A DNA stretch of 64,000 nt, from contig CAWAHF010000004.1 of NCBI GenBank assembly GCA_963781805.1, positions 1,364,001 to 1,428,000 on the forward strand, read 5' to 3'. Position 1 is the stretch's first letter; every line of letters starts with the position of its first letter. A model generated the notes under the pieces. The model made no database searches. It saw nothing but the letters and a program-made list of their open reading frames with translations, and was not told the DNA's origin. Below are positions 45,149-54,293 of this stretch, one piece after another. Origin of the DNA: JAFGPL01 sp963781805 (GTDB lineage Bacteria > Bacteroidota > Bacteroidia > Bacteroidales > UBA10428). A program made the position numbers and the translations under genes.

Positions 45149-45982
45149 ATGTGTGATACTTGTGGATGCGGCGATAATAACGGATTTGTGCTTATCAAAC
45201 CTTCTGAGAATGATTCTCAGATACACATACGTACCCATACGCATCCGGACCATACCCATCCTCATACGCACGATCATGATCATGAACACGATCATGAACA
45301 CTCCCATGACACGTCTCAGCAAGGCAGGTTGATTAGCGTTGAAAAAGATGTTTTGCATACGAATAACCTATTGGCTGAGCGTAACAGGGGATTTTTCGAA
45401 GCAAAAAATATTCTTGCTGTCAATCTTGTGAGTTCGCCGGGCTCAGGAAAGACGATGTTGCTGGAAAAGACAATACAATCTGAAAGATTAATCGATAAAG
45501 TATTTGTTATTGAAGGTGATCAGCAGTCTACCCAGGATGCAGACAGAATTGATGCAACCGGCGTACCGGTTATTCAGGTCAATACGGGTAGCGGATGTCA
45601 TCTTGATGCAGCAATGATAAATTCTGCTGTAAAAGAACTTCAGATTCATGACAATTCAGTCCTCATGATTGAAAATGTAGGTAACCTCGTTTGTCCTGCC
45701 ATGTTTGATTTAGGTGAAAAATACAGGGTAGTTATCATAAGTGTTACCGAGGGAGAGGACAAACCCTTGAAATATCCTTATATGTTTCAAACTGCCGATA
45801 TTTGTATCATCAATAAAACCGATCTGCTTCCCTACCTTGATTTTGATATTGAGAAACTTAAGGAATATGCTCTGAAAGTGAATCACCATCTTGAATTTAT
45901 TCAATTGTCTGCAAAAACCGGAGAAGGTTTTGATACCTGGTTGAACTGGCTGGAACAAAAACTCACACCTGTTACCGCCTGA
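45149..45982 (+). CDS. hypB: Hydrogenase nickel-insertion GTPase HypB
   Basis: The 277-residue GTPase starts with the high-affinity metal motif CDTCGCG and a histidine-rich stretch of 14 His between residues 26 and 53, likely nickel storage. The GTPase motifs are SSPGSGKTML (Walker A), EGDQQSTQDADRI, ENVGNLVCPAMFDLGE with the metal-site cysteine, and NKTD. It acts with HypA in nickel insertion. Confidence 0.96.
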   Translation: MCDTCGCGDNNGFVLIKPSENDSQIHIRTHTHPDHTHPHTHDHDHEHDHEHSHDTSQQGRLISVEKDVLHTNNLLAERNRGFFEAKNILAVNLVSSPGSGKTMLLEKTIQSERLIDKVFVIEGDQQSTQDADRIDATGVPVIQVNTGSGCHLDAAMINSAVKELQIHDNSVLMIENVGNLVCPAMFDLGEKYRVVIISVTEGEDKPLKYPYMFQTADICIINKTDLLPYLDFDIEKLKEYALKVNHHLEFIQLSAKTGEGFDTWLNWLEQKLTPVTA

Positions 45983-46168
45983 TTTGTTTTAACTAATTAG
46001 ATTTCTCCTCGATCTAATATCAGGTTCTCGTTGGTTCCTCTGCACAATCATTTAATTCCAAATCAAAATTATTGTATACACAATAAATCCAGCTTGTAGA
46101 TTTTTTTATCTCAGGATAAGCTTAATTTTTTATTTAGAAACATTATATATTAACATGTTATTATTTAT

Positions 46169-46186
46169 TTGTTATTATTATAACAA
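46169..46186. promoter_or_regulatory. Rex-box-like operator 1
   Basis: TTGTTATTATTATAACAA is a near-perfect inverted repeat that matches 12 of 14 fixed positions of the Rex consensus TTGTTAANNNNTTAACAA. It lies upstream of the [FeFe] hydrogenase genes, a classical Rex target. Confidence 0.7.
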
Positions 46187-46191
46187 ATTTT

Positions 46192-46209
46192 CTGTTATTT
46201 TTGTAACAG
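46192..46209. promoter_or_regulatory. Rex-box-like operator 2 with embedded -7 promoter box
   Basis: CTGTTATTTTTGTAACAG is a second Rex-like inverted repeat (10 of 14 fixed positions), 23 bp downstream of the first. TATTTTTG at 46196-46203 inside it matches the -7 consensus TAnnTTTG exactly, so a bound repressor would block the promoter. Confidence 0.6.
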
Positions 46210-46354
46210 ATATTATTAAATCTCGTACAACCTGAAATTATTAGTTTTAACCAGTTTTAACAATGAGCTAAATCATCTGCTAAACATACATTAATTAACT
46301 TAAAATGAGTAAATTTAATAAGTTGAATCATTCTTTTCATAATAAATAATTATA

Positions 46355-46750
46355 ATGACAAAGCTTAAAAACGTAAAAGATTTACGAAAACTACATGAAA
46401 ATTTAACATCAGCTTCCGTGCATAAGGATGAAGTTAAAAACGCTGAAGATATCGTAAAAGTAAAAGTTGCAATGGCAACCTGCAGCATAGCTTCCGGCTC
46501 AAAAGAGGTCCTAAATTTTATTATTGACGAGCTCGGTAAAAGAAACATCGATGCATTGGTTACTCAAACCGGATGCATGGGTTACTGTTATGCAGAACCA
46601 ACCATCGAAATCACACTACCTGGAAGAAAGCCTATAGTTTTCGGTTATGTAAACATGAAAAAAGCGGATGAAATTATAGAAAGATATGTAAAAAACGGCG
46701 AACTGGTGGAAGGGATTATCCCCCTGAATTACGAATCCGTCAATTATTAA
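46355..46750 (+). CDS. HndB-like [2Fe-2S] subunit of NAD(P)-linked [FeFe] hydrogenase
   Basis: The 131-residue protein has a basic helical start followed by a thioredoxin-like ferredoxin domain with cysteines in MATCSIASGSKEV and TGCMGYCYAEPTIEI, as in the HndB subunit of NADP-reducing hydrogenase. It would pass electrons within the complex formed with the next three gene products. The gene order here is B-C-D-A (HndB, HndC, HndD, HndA). It is 18 bases from the next gene. Confidence 0.85.
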   Translation: MTKLKNVKDLRKLHENLTSASVHKDEVKNAEDIVKVKVAMATCSIASGSKEVLNFIIDELGKRNIDALVTQTGCMGYCYAEPTIEITLPGRKPIVFGYVNMKKADEIIERYVKNGELVEGIIPLNYESVNY

Positions 46751-46768
46751 TCAAACGAAAATACGGAT

Positions 46769-48562
46769 ATGTCAGAATTTAAGACACACATATTAGTTTG
46801 CAGTGGAACCAGCTGCAAAGCTTCCTCCAGCGAAATGGTTTATGAGAATTTTAAAAAAGAGCTGGTTAACCAGGGATTAAGTGAAATTGCCCAAGTGGTA
46901 CGAACGGGTTGTTTTGGTTTGTGTGAAAAGGGACCGGTGGTAATGATACTGCCCGACGAAACCCACTATATTGAGGTTAAACCTGAAGATGTGAAAGAAA
47001 TTGTTGAAGAGCATATTGTTGCAGGAAAGAAGGTTAACAGATTACTTATTCCTCACAAAACAGGACAAAAGATTTCCGGTTCGGGTAAAAATACCGGGGT
47101 TCAAAAAAAACAAATCCGGATTGCATTGCGAAACTGTGGTATTATTGATCCAGATAATATCGAAGAATACATAGCCCGCAAAGGATATGAAGCCATGGGG
47201 AAGGTTTTATCTGAAACAACTCCGGAGGAAACCATTAAAATAATTAAAGACAGCGGCCTTCGTGGCCGTGGGGGCGCCGGTTTTCCAACGGGATTGAAAT
47301 GGGAATTTGCCAATAAGAGCAAGGGGGATGAAAAATATGTCGTATGCAACGCCGATGAAGGCGATCCGGGAGCTTTTATGGACAGATCCATCCTTGAAGG
47401 TGACCCCCACTCCTTAATTGAAGCAATGGCTATTTGTGGTTATTGCATCGGTTCCAGTAAGGGATTAGTCTACATCAGAGCTGAATACCCATTGGCTATT
47501 GAACGATTGAAAACAGCGATTAAACATGCACGTGAATACGGATTACTAGGTGATAATATTTTAGGAACTAAGTTTAGTTTTGATTTGGAGCTCAGATATG
47601 GCGCCGGAGCTTTTGTGTGTGGTGAAGAGACAGCGCTTATCCACTCTATGGAAGGAGGTCGGGGAGAACCTACACTTAAGCCCCCCTTCCCTGCCGAAGC
47701 AGGATACCTGGGCAAACCAACCAATGTAAATAATGTTGAAACGTATGCCAATATACCTGTAATCATTAACAATGGCCCGGAATGGTTCAGCAGTATCGGA
47801 ACCGAAAAATCGAAAGGGACCAAAGTATTTGCGCTTGCAGGAAAAATAAACAATGTTGGCTTGATTGAGGTTCCCTTCGGAATTACCTTGCGTGAAGTAA
47901 TTTTTGAAATTGGAGGAGGTATAAAGAATGGAAAGAAATTCAAAGCCATCCAGACCGGGGGTCCTTCGGGGGGGTGTCTTACCGAAAAACATCTCGATTT
48001 ACCAATTGATTATGAAAATCTGGTAGCTGCAGGTTCTATGATGGGTTCGGGGGGAATGATTGTGATGGATGAAGATGATTGTATGGTTGATTTTGCCAAA
48101 TTTTTCCTTGAATTTACCGTAGAGGAATCTTGTGGCAAATGTACTCCCTGCCGTATCGGGAATAAAAGACTACACGAACTGCTTGACAGGATTTGTAAAG
48201 GTAATGGTGCAATAGAAGATATTGACAGGCTTGTGAATCTGAGTGTTGTTATCAAAGATACATCATTATGCGGTCTCGGCCAATCATCTCCAAATCCTGT
48301 ACTTGCAACACTTGAGCACTTCAGAAATGAATATGATGCTCATATTATAGATAAAAAATGCCCTTCAGGAGTCTGTAAGGCTTTGATGATTTACGAAATA
48401 GTCGATGAAAACTGTGTGGGTTGCACGGCTTGTGCCAGGGCATGTCCTGTGGGTGCAATTACCGGAGAACGTAAGGAAATTCATAAGATTGATCCTAAGT
48501 TATGTATCAAATGTGGTGCATGTCTTGAAAAATGTAAATTTAGTGCAGTCATAGTCAATTAA
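46769..48562 (+). CDS. hndC: NuoF/HndC-like flavin subunit of [FeFe] hydrogenase
   Basis: This 597-residue subunit would bind FMN and NAD(P)H. Order of parts: thioredoxin-like [2Fe-2S] domain (CSGTSCKASS, RTGCFGLCEKGP), NADH/FMN domain (GRGGAGFPTGLKWEF, then NADEGDPGAFMDR), a SLBB-like segment, the Cys-rich ESCGKCTPCRIG, and a C-terminal pair of [4Fe-4S] motifs (CVGCTACARACP, CIKCGACLEKCK). This layout is that of HydB/HndC of electron-bifurcating hydrogenases. The gene symbol is by architecture; whether the natural acceptor is NAD or NADP cannot be told. Confidence 0.92.
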   Translation: MSEFKTHILVCSGTSCKASSSEMVYENFKKELVNQGLSEIAQVVRTGCFGLCEKGPVVMILPDETHYIEVKPEDVKEIVEEHIVAGKKVNRLLIPHKTGQKISGSGKNTGVQKKQIRIALRNCGIIDPDNIEEYIARKGYEAMGKVLSETTPEETIKIIKDSGLRGRGGAGFPTGLKWEFANKSKGDEKYVVCNADEGDPGAFMDRSILEGDPHSLIEAMAICGYCIGSSKGLVYIRAEYPLAIERLKTAIKHAREYGLLGDNILGTKFSFDLELRYGAGAFVCGEETALIHSMEGGRGEPTLKPPFPAEAGYLGKPTNVNNVETYANIPVIINNGPEWFSSIGTEKSKGTKVFALAGKINNVGLIEVPFGITLREVIFEIGGGIKNGKKFKAIQTGGPSGGCLTEKHLDLPIDYENLVAAGSMMGSGGMIVMDEDDCMVDFAKFFLEFTVEESCGKCTPCRIGNKRLHELLDRICKGNGAIEDIDRLVNLSVVIKDTSLCGLGQSSPNPVLATLEHFRNEYDAHIIDKKCPSGVCKALMIYEIVDENCVGCTACARACPVGAITGERKEIHKIDPKLCIKCGACLEKCKFSAVIVN

Positions 48563-48573
48563 TTCTGAAAAAA

Positions 48574-50349
48574 ATGGAAATGGTAAAGCTTACAATAGAT
48601 AATAAATTCATCGAAGTAGAAAAGGGAACAACAATTTACAAAGCTGCAAAAAAAGTTGGAATAGATATTCCAGTTCTTTGCTATATGGATTTACATGAAC
48701 TAAACATTGAGCATAAACCGGGAGGTTGCAGGATTTGTGTGGTAGAAGTGGAAGGCAGAAAGAATCTGGCGCCATCCTGCTCCACAGAGGTAACCAACGG
48801 AATGGTTGTAAACACACATTCCATCAGGGTATTGAATGCCCGCAGGATTGTAATGGAACTTATTCTGTCGGATCATCCCAAGGAGTGCCTGATTTGTACA
48901 AAATCAGGTAACTGCGACCTGCAGAATATGGCCATTAAGCTTGGTATCCGGGAAATCCCTTACCAGGAGATTTCTGAAATGTCTACTTACCGGGTAGATT
49001 TTTCTCCATCTATCATTCGCAACATGGATAAATGCATTATGTGTCGCAGATGTGAAACCATGTGCAATGAATTCCAGACGGTAGGAGCTCTGTCAGCAGT
49101 TAACCGTGGATTTATGTCGGTTGTGGCCCCACCCTTCGAAATGGATCTCGAAGATTCCGTTTGTACCTATTGCGGACAATGTGTGGCTGTCTGCCCGACA
49201 GCTGCTTTAACAGAAGTGGATCATACCAATAAACTAATCCGTGATTTAGCCAACCCGTCAAAAACAGTGATAGTTCAGACGGCACCGGCTGTAAGAGCAG
49301 CGCTGGGTGAAGAGTTCGGTCTTGCTCCCGGTACACTGGTAACAGGAAAAATGGTTTCAGCGCTTCGTCAGCTTGGATTCAATTATGTTTTTGATACGGA
49401 TTTTGCAGCCGACCTGACCATTATGGAAGAAGGAACTGAATTGCTTGACAGGATATCCAAACACCTTAAAGGGGATACAACGGTTAAATTACCTATGTTA
49501 ACTTCCTGTTGTCCGGGTTGGGTAAACTTTTTCGAATCGCAGTTTACAGATATGCTGGATATTCCTTCTACGGCAAGATCACCGCAGCAGATGTTCGGCG
49601 CCATTGCCAAAACCTATTTTGCCCAGAAAATCAATGTAAAAAGGGAAGATTTGATTGTCGTATCCATCATGCCATGTCTTGCTAAAAAATATGAATGCCA
49701 GCGCGACGAATTCAAAGTAAATGGTAATCCCGATGTGGACTATTCCATTTCAACACGCGAACTGGCAGCATTGATAAAAAGGGCAAACATTTCTTTTAAT
49801 TCATTACAGGATGACGAATTTGATGCCCCCTTGGGCGAGTCATCCGGAGCAGGTGTAATATTTGGCGCTACCGGTGGAGTAATTGAAGCTGCGGTTCGTA
49901 CTGCCTATGAACTTTTTACAGGAAAAAGCCTCGAAAAACTGGATTTCAAAGAGCTTAGAGGAATGGAAGGAATCCGCCAGGCAACGATCGATTTCAATGG
50001 TACACCTATTAATATTGGTATAGCCCACGGACTTGGAAGGGCACGCGAACTGCTGGAAGGCATCAGGCGTGGAGAAAGCTGGTTCCATGCCATCGAAATC
50101 ATGGCTTGTCCCGGTGGATGCATTGGCGGAGGCGGACAACCGTTGCATCATGGTAAAACCGAAATTCTTAAAAAGCGTATGGAAGCCATTTACCGGGAAG
50201 ATACAAGCAAAACCATCCGGAAATCACATGAAAATCCATACATCATCAAACTTTATGATGAATTTCTGGGAAAGCCCATGAGCGATAAGGCGCATAAATT
50301 GCTTCATACCCACTATGTAGACAGGAAAAAAAGAATCATTTATATTTAA
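48574..50349 (+). CDS. hndD: [FeFe] hydrogenase catalytic subunit
   Basis: The 591-residue subunit has an N-terminal [2Fe-2S] domain (GGCRICVVEVEG), the His-Cys3 cluster (HPKECLICTKSGNC), two [4Fe-4S] motifs (CIMCRRCETMC, CTYCGQCVAVCP) and a complete H-cluster domain: TSCCPGW (C312, C313), MPCLAKKYE (C368) and MACPGGCIGGGGQP (C512, C516), followed by a small-subunit-like tail. It should interconvert protons and H2. HydE, HydF and HydG maturases are needed but are not in this window. It contrasts with the ligand-free homologue at 40549. Confidence 0.96.
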   Translation: MEMVKLTIDNKFIEVEKGTTIYKAAKKVGIDIPVLCYMDLHELNIEHKPGGCRICVVEVEGRKNLAPSCSTEVTNGMVVNTHSIRVLNARRIVMELILSDHPKECLICTKSGNCDLQNMAIKLGIREIPYQEISEMSTYRVDFSPSIIRNMDKCIMCRRCETMCNEFQTVGALSAVNRGFMSVVAPPFEMDLEDSVCTYCGQCVAVCPTAALTEVDHTNKLIRDLANPSKTVIVQTAPAVRAALGEEFGLAPGTLVTGKMVSALRQLGFNYVFDTDFAADLTIMEEGTELLDRISKHLKGDTTVKLPMLTSCCPGWVNFFESQFTDMLDIPSTARSPQQMFGAIAKTYFAQKINVKREDLIVVSIMPCLAKKYECQRDEFKVNGNPDVDYSISTRELAALIKRANISFNSLQDDEFDAPLGESSGAGVIFGATGGVIEAAVRTAYELFTGKSLEKLDFKELRGMEGIRQATIDFNGTPINIGIAHGLGRARELLEGIRRGESWFHAIEIMACPGGCIGGGGQPLHHGKTEILKKRMEAIYREDTSKTIRKSHENPYIIKLYDEFLGKPMSDKAHKLLHTHYVDRKKRIIYI

Positions 50350-50376
50350 AATCAGAATCACAGAAAATTTTGAAAT

Positions 50377-50862
50377 ATGTCGAATATAAAGATAGAACTT
50401 AAAAAGAGCCAGGTTGAAACAATCAAGGAGATTTGCAAATCATTTAATAACAACCCGGGTGAACTGATAAATGCACTGCATAAAGTACAGTCTACGTTTG
50501 GGTATCTTCCGGCCGAGGTACAGGAGGTGGTTGCACAGGAGCTGAATGTTCCGCTGGCCAAAGTATATGGCGTGGTAACTTTCTACAGTTTCTTTACCAT
50601 GATACCAAAAGGTAAATATCCGGTATCCGTTTGTACAGGAACAGCATGTTATGTAAGGGGTGCAGAGACTGTGCTTCAGGAATTTAAAAAAGTACTGAAA
50701 ATTGAGGTCGGAGAAACTACTTCCGATGGCAGGTTTTCGCTTGGCTGCCTGCGTTGTGTAGGCGCATGCGGGCTGTCACCTGTGGTAATGGTTGGAGAAA
50801 AGACTTATGGCCGGGTTTCTCCCGATATGGTAAAAGATATTATAAAGGAATATAACGATTAG
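50377..50862 (+). CDS. hndA: NuoE/HndA-like [2Fe-2S] subunit of [FeFe] hydrogenase
   Basis: The 161-residue protein has a helical N-terminus (NNNPGELINALHKVQSTFGYLP) and a thioredoxin-like [2Fe-2S] domain with CTGTACYVRG and LGCLRCVGACGLSP. It is the NuoE-type subunit that completes a four-subunit NAD(P)-linked hydrogenase, lying 27 bases after the catalytic subunit gene. A terminator follows. Confidence 0.94.
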   Translation: MSNIKIELKKSQVETIKEICKSFNNNPGELINALHKVQSTFGYLPAEVQEVVAQELNVPLAKVYGVVTFYSFFTMIPKGKYPVSVCTGTACYVRGAETVLQEFKKVLKIEVGETTSDGRFSLGCLRCVGACGLSPVVMVGEKTYGRVSPDMVKDIIKEYND

Positions 50863-50882
50863 GTTAGTTTAGGGTTAGTGTT

Positions 50883-50916
50883 AAGGGACGTTCAATTGCT
50901 GAAGGTCCCTTTTTTA
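50883..50916 (+). terminator. Terminator of the [FeFe] hydrogenase operon
   Basis: AAGGGAC (50883-50889) pairs with GTCCCTT (50905-50911), extended inward by TTCA/TGAA, and a run of T follows. It lies 20 bases after the hndA-like stop. Confidence 0.85.
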
Positions 50917-50970
50917 TTTCAAATTAATCATAATTTCTATTCCAGACAATGTGATTATATTCTCATCCTT

Positions 50971-52461
50971 CTAATCAATCCCCTGTTTTAAAAACCGGCC
51001 ATACAATACATCATCTCCAATTGAAATAGCATAAACGTACACCCCCGGATTGATTCCAGGAAGATTAAATTCAATGGTTGAGGATTTTTGATCTGTAATT
51101 GCATAGTTTTGTTCTAATAATTTATCACCTAACACATTATATATTCTGATTTGAACATCCTTGCTCATCGTATTCTCCAACTGAAAAAATAACCTGTCCT
51201 TTACCGGATTTGGATATACGTTAATTTCATTCGTTTTAATATTCAGTACTGAGGTAGGCAATTTATTAACATTTAAGGTTTTCTGTCCGGTTATTTCACC
51301 ATCTTTGGCTTCAACAATTACAGAACCTACTGCCGTTGGAGTAAAAACAATTGAGGTATCCGTCTGGTCCCCTAACTGGCCTTCACCCTGAATAAAGGAC
51401 CAGGTTATATTACTTGTATTTACATCCATCGCCTTATTATACTGATCAGTATAGTTCGAATATAAGGTCACGGGATTACCGTTACCATAATCATAAGATG
51501 AAACTGTAATGGTTATTGCATTTTTTTCCGGAACATATGCATTTAATTTCAGCGGAAAAACCGATGTATTCTTAGCCCCTTTTGCCGTGAGCGTATAAAC
51601 CGTTTGCGTATCTGCAACAACTGTTTTACTTCCGGATACATCAACCTGCTCTCCGTTTAAAAATACTGAATCTGCAAATATCGTAGTCCACGATAATTCA
51701 ACGTTTTTGCCGACAGCAATTGGTTTCACTGATTGTTTAAAATCCGATACATAGGCCAATCCAGGTTCCACCTGATGGATAAGATCCGAATCGTTTATCA
51801 TTTCCATCAATATATCGGCCATTATCTTATGACCCTGTGCATTTGGGTGCAACTTGTCCGGAAAAAGCTGAATACTATCTACAAGCGGTGTATGGAAATC
51901 AACAATAATTGCTCCATTTGCCTTTCCTATTGAGTCTAAAATAGGTATCGTAAAATTTACAAGTATACTATCGTTGTGCGGGTCAGAAACCGAATAGGGA
52001 TGTCCAGGAAATATGGGAGGGGGTAAACAAATAATGAATTTGGTATTGGGATTCCTATATCTGAACGTATCGATCATTGCCTGACAGTCAACAGGGAATT
52101 GATCACCTATAGAAGCCCAAAGTAATGGCTTTGAATCATTGGTACCTAAAAAAATTAAGCAGATATCCGGTACAAGCTTTATAGCACTTGCAAATACCGC
52201 TTCGTTCCATATAGGACTGGAAGCGTTCTTCATCATGGTACGACCCGAAACGCCGGCATTGAAGATAGTATTTGTATCACTATATGTTGTTGAAAGCATT
52301 TGGTCCAGTAATGCAGAATAACGTTCCGTAGCAGGATTTGTTAATCCAACACCCTGGGTTATACTGTTCCCAATCATTGCCCACCTTACCTGATATGCTT
52401 CTTGTGAGTTTGACGGAATGACCAACAGAATAAAAACTACAGCTAAAAGAAAAGATTTCAT
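50971..52461 (-). CDS. Secreted GDSL/SGNH esterase with type IX sorting domain
   Basis: The start at 52461 (MKSFLLAVVFILLVIPSNSQ) gives a clean signal peptide; an in-frame ATG at 52491 would add ten polar residues. The SGNH blocks are GNSITQG (serine), a Gly region, GTNDSK (Asn) and DKLHPNAQGH (Asp/His dyad). An Ig-like region follows and then a C-terminal NEINVYPNPVKDRLFF ... PGVYVYAIS sorting domain for T9SS secretion or surface attachment. It probably deacylates a polysaccharide or other ester outside the cell. Confidence 0.88.
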   Translation of the reverse strand: MKSFLLAVVFILLVIPSNSQEAYQVRWAMIGNSITQGVGLTNPATERYSALLDQMLSTTYSDTNTIFNAGVSGRTMMKNASSPIWNEAVFASAIKLVPDICLIFLGTNDSKPLLWASIGDQFPVDCQAMIDTFRYRNPNTKFIICLPPPIFPGHPYSVSDPHNDSILVNFTIPILDSIGKANGAIIVDFHTPLVDSIQLFPDKLHPNAQGHKIMADILMEMINDSDLIHQVEPGLAYVSDFKQSVKPIAVGKNVELSWTTIFADSVFLNGEQVDVSGSKTVVADTQTVYTLTAKGAKNTSVFPLKLNAYVPEKNAITITVSSYDYGNGNPVTLYSNYTDQYNKAMDVNTSNITWSFIQGEGQLGDQTDTSIVFTPTAVGSVIVEAKDGEITGQKTLNVNKLPTSVLNIKTNEINVYPNPVKDRLFFQLENTMSKDVQIRIYNVLGDKLLEQNYAITDQKSSTIEFNLPGINPGVYVYAISIGDDVLYGRFLKQGID

Positions 52462-53099
52462 GTTAAACTTTTTAGGTAAATAAGATTTCATTTCAATTTA
52501 ATTTTAAGATTTTACAACATGAAAGTTATAAAAATTTTGTAGAACTCAGTTTTAAATATTGGTAAAATTCATAGAATATTTGACATCAGGTGGATTAAAA
52601 TTATACAAATTTGCCAGTGAAAAATCTCTCAGGTTCGATTTTGCAACGTGTGCAAATGCTTTTATTCTATTATAGTATAATCCAATAAATTAAAAGCATT
52701 GAAGAAAATTTCTTTAGACCCTATATGCTGAAGTTAGTAGTTTATCGGTCCTTTTGTATGATGCACAATCATCAGATAAGAGAACCAACACTTACCGCAA
52801 ACAGTCGTGAAGAACTATTTAAGGAAGAGCTAATTGATTTACTTTCAGAACACGAAATAGAATTTGATGAAAAATATCTGCTTTAAGAATTCAACCACTT
52901 TGTGGTTGTGGACAGTTTCATGTTTTGTGCCCGCATTTCTTACGGGGCTATTCAACCTAAATCTCCTTCGGGATTTATAATGCAAAATGTAAATCTGTCA
53001 AAGAATTAATAAACGGCACTCTTTACAAAAATGTAAGTGAAACGAGCAAAATCAATCATGCCCACGTTTAAATCACAGCACATACATTTTTGTTACGGG
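52462..53099. other. Gap with a small open frame and short hairpin
   Basis: A 53-codon plus-strand frame (52725-52886, containing REELFKEELIDLLSEHEIEFDEKYLL) is the only coding-like stretch; it may be a gene fragment and resembles nothing I recognise. AACCAC/GTGGTT (52893-52898 and 52902-52907) forms a short hairpin just after it. The rest is AT-rich and featureless. Confidence 0.4.
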
Positions 53100-53630
53100 T
53101 TACATATCCTCGCCTTCGGGATATTTCTTCACCCACTCCTGGTATTCAGCCGGAGTCATTTTGCTTAACTTGTTTGTAACAAAAGCTGTTATCGCCCAAA
53201 TCTGGTCATCGGTATGAGTTGGTTTGAAAGCAGGCATGCTTGTCATCTTTATTCCATTCCCGATAATCCAGTAAAACTCCCTGGCATCATCTTCTCCGGC
53301 ATATTTAAATAATTCGGGTGGCTTTGGATACAATCCTGCAGCCATTTCATCCGGTTGAATTCCGGGAGCGCTGTGGCACATGACACACATTTCGCTGTAA
53401 TGTTTAAATCCCGTTATAAGCAGCGTCGAGTCTTTCAGGTTAGCAGGAACTTCAATTCCTTTCAATCTTTTATTAATTGACTGATGGGTTGTAATCCGGA
53501 TAATCGAAAGGGTGAGTTTGTTGTGATGCGACAGCTGACTAATGTTGTAACCGCCTGAAAAAATATATAAATAAAATCCTGCAACTAAAACAACAAAAGT
53601 GATAACGATGGTTAACAAAATCTTTTTCAT
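53100..53630 (-). CDS. Membrane-anchored cytochrome c
   Basis: The 176-residue protein has one N-terminal membrane anchor (ILLTIVITFVVLVAGFYLYIF) and one haem-c motif CVMCH near residue 84, followed by SAPGIQPDEMAAGLYPKPPEL, as in class I cytochromes of bacterial respiratory chains. Methionines in MTSMPAF may provide the axial ligand. It stands alone, and whether it serves respiration or detoxification is unknown. Confidence 0.86.
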   Translation of the reverse strand: MKKILLTIVITFVVLVAGFYLYIFSGGYNISQLSHHNKLTLSIIRITTHQSINKRLKGIEVPANLKDSTLLITGFKHYSEMCVMCHSAPGIQPDEMAAGLYPKPPELFKYAGEDDAREFYWIIGNGIKMTSMPAFKPTHTDDQIWAITAFVTNKLSKMTPAEYQEWVKKYPEGEDM

Positions 53631-54293
53631 TGTAGTAATTTTTTATGTCGTACTTAAGCTATTTGTGCAATTATACTATTTCCCGACTCTCATCAGCTTC
53701 TGCACAGTGAATATTTTGGTGATATTTTGATCCGGTTTTATCATTTTCAATACATCTAACTCTCCTGAATAATTTATTGCTTTAATTTTTAAACAAATAA
53801 CAAACAAAATTGATTAAAGGTAGAATAAAATCAACAATAGTTGGTGGAATTAATTATCAGCTCATAATACATCAGGGCTTCAATTACACTTTGCCTGATA
53901 GTCACAGTGAGACCTCAATGGTGAAGGCTGGTATTTTGTGTTCAATGTCGTTAAGTTAAGATTATTTATTTTTCCTCTCCCTGCACCCTCTCCAAAGAGG
54001 GACATGAATAGGTCTTAACTTAACGACATTGATTACATGCCATTTGCAGCGTAGTCGAACTGTGGGTCAAACTATTATTTAATAATTTCAATCAGCAATT
54101 TACAAAAATTTCTGAAATGACAATTGCAAATAAACCTTTCAGTAATAGAATCCTAAAAAAACTATTAATATTTGAATCTCGAACAAGGAACATCGATTTT
54201 AGAACAAAGCGAAGTGATCTCATCGAAGGTATTATTGAAGTTCAACTACTTCAAAAATCAATAATCGTTAATCAATATTCAAAAAATATCAAC
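53631..54293. other. Gap with a MITE-like repeat; no convincing gene
   Basis: Apart from the inverted-repeat element at 53943-54031, these 663 bases contain AT-rich DNA and a 73-codon plus-strand frame at 54117-54338 that runs into the hypD 3' end and looks accidental. Confidence 0.5.
53943..54031. repeat. MITE-like element with perfect 19-bp terminal inverted repeats
   Basis: CAATGTCGTTAAGTTAAGA (53943-53961) is exactly repeated in inverse orientation at 54013-54031; the 51-base interior contains CCTCTCC/GGGAC-type inverted pieces. The 89-bp size and perfect ends fit a non-autonomous miniature element or a dispersed intergenic repeat. No gene is inside. Confidence 0.7.

Larger units (their letters stand above)
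45983..46354. other. Regulatory gap before the [FeFe] hydrogenase operon
   Basis: These 372 bases hold no gene. They contain the two Rex-box-like palindromes at 46169-46209 and a short palindrome TAACATGTTA at 46151-46160. The 145 bases after the second Rex box form a long, very AT-rich 5' leader whose role is not evident. Confidence 0.6.

Noticed and set aside
45113..45358. Minus-strand frame rich in Met, Arg and Ile opposite hypB
   Set aside because: It is the complement of the histidine-rich segment of HypB, a pure composition effect.
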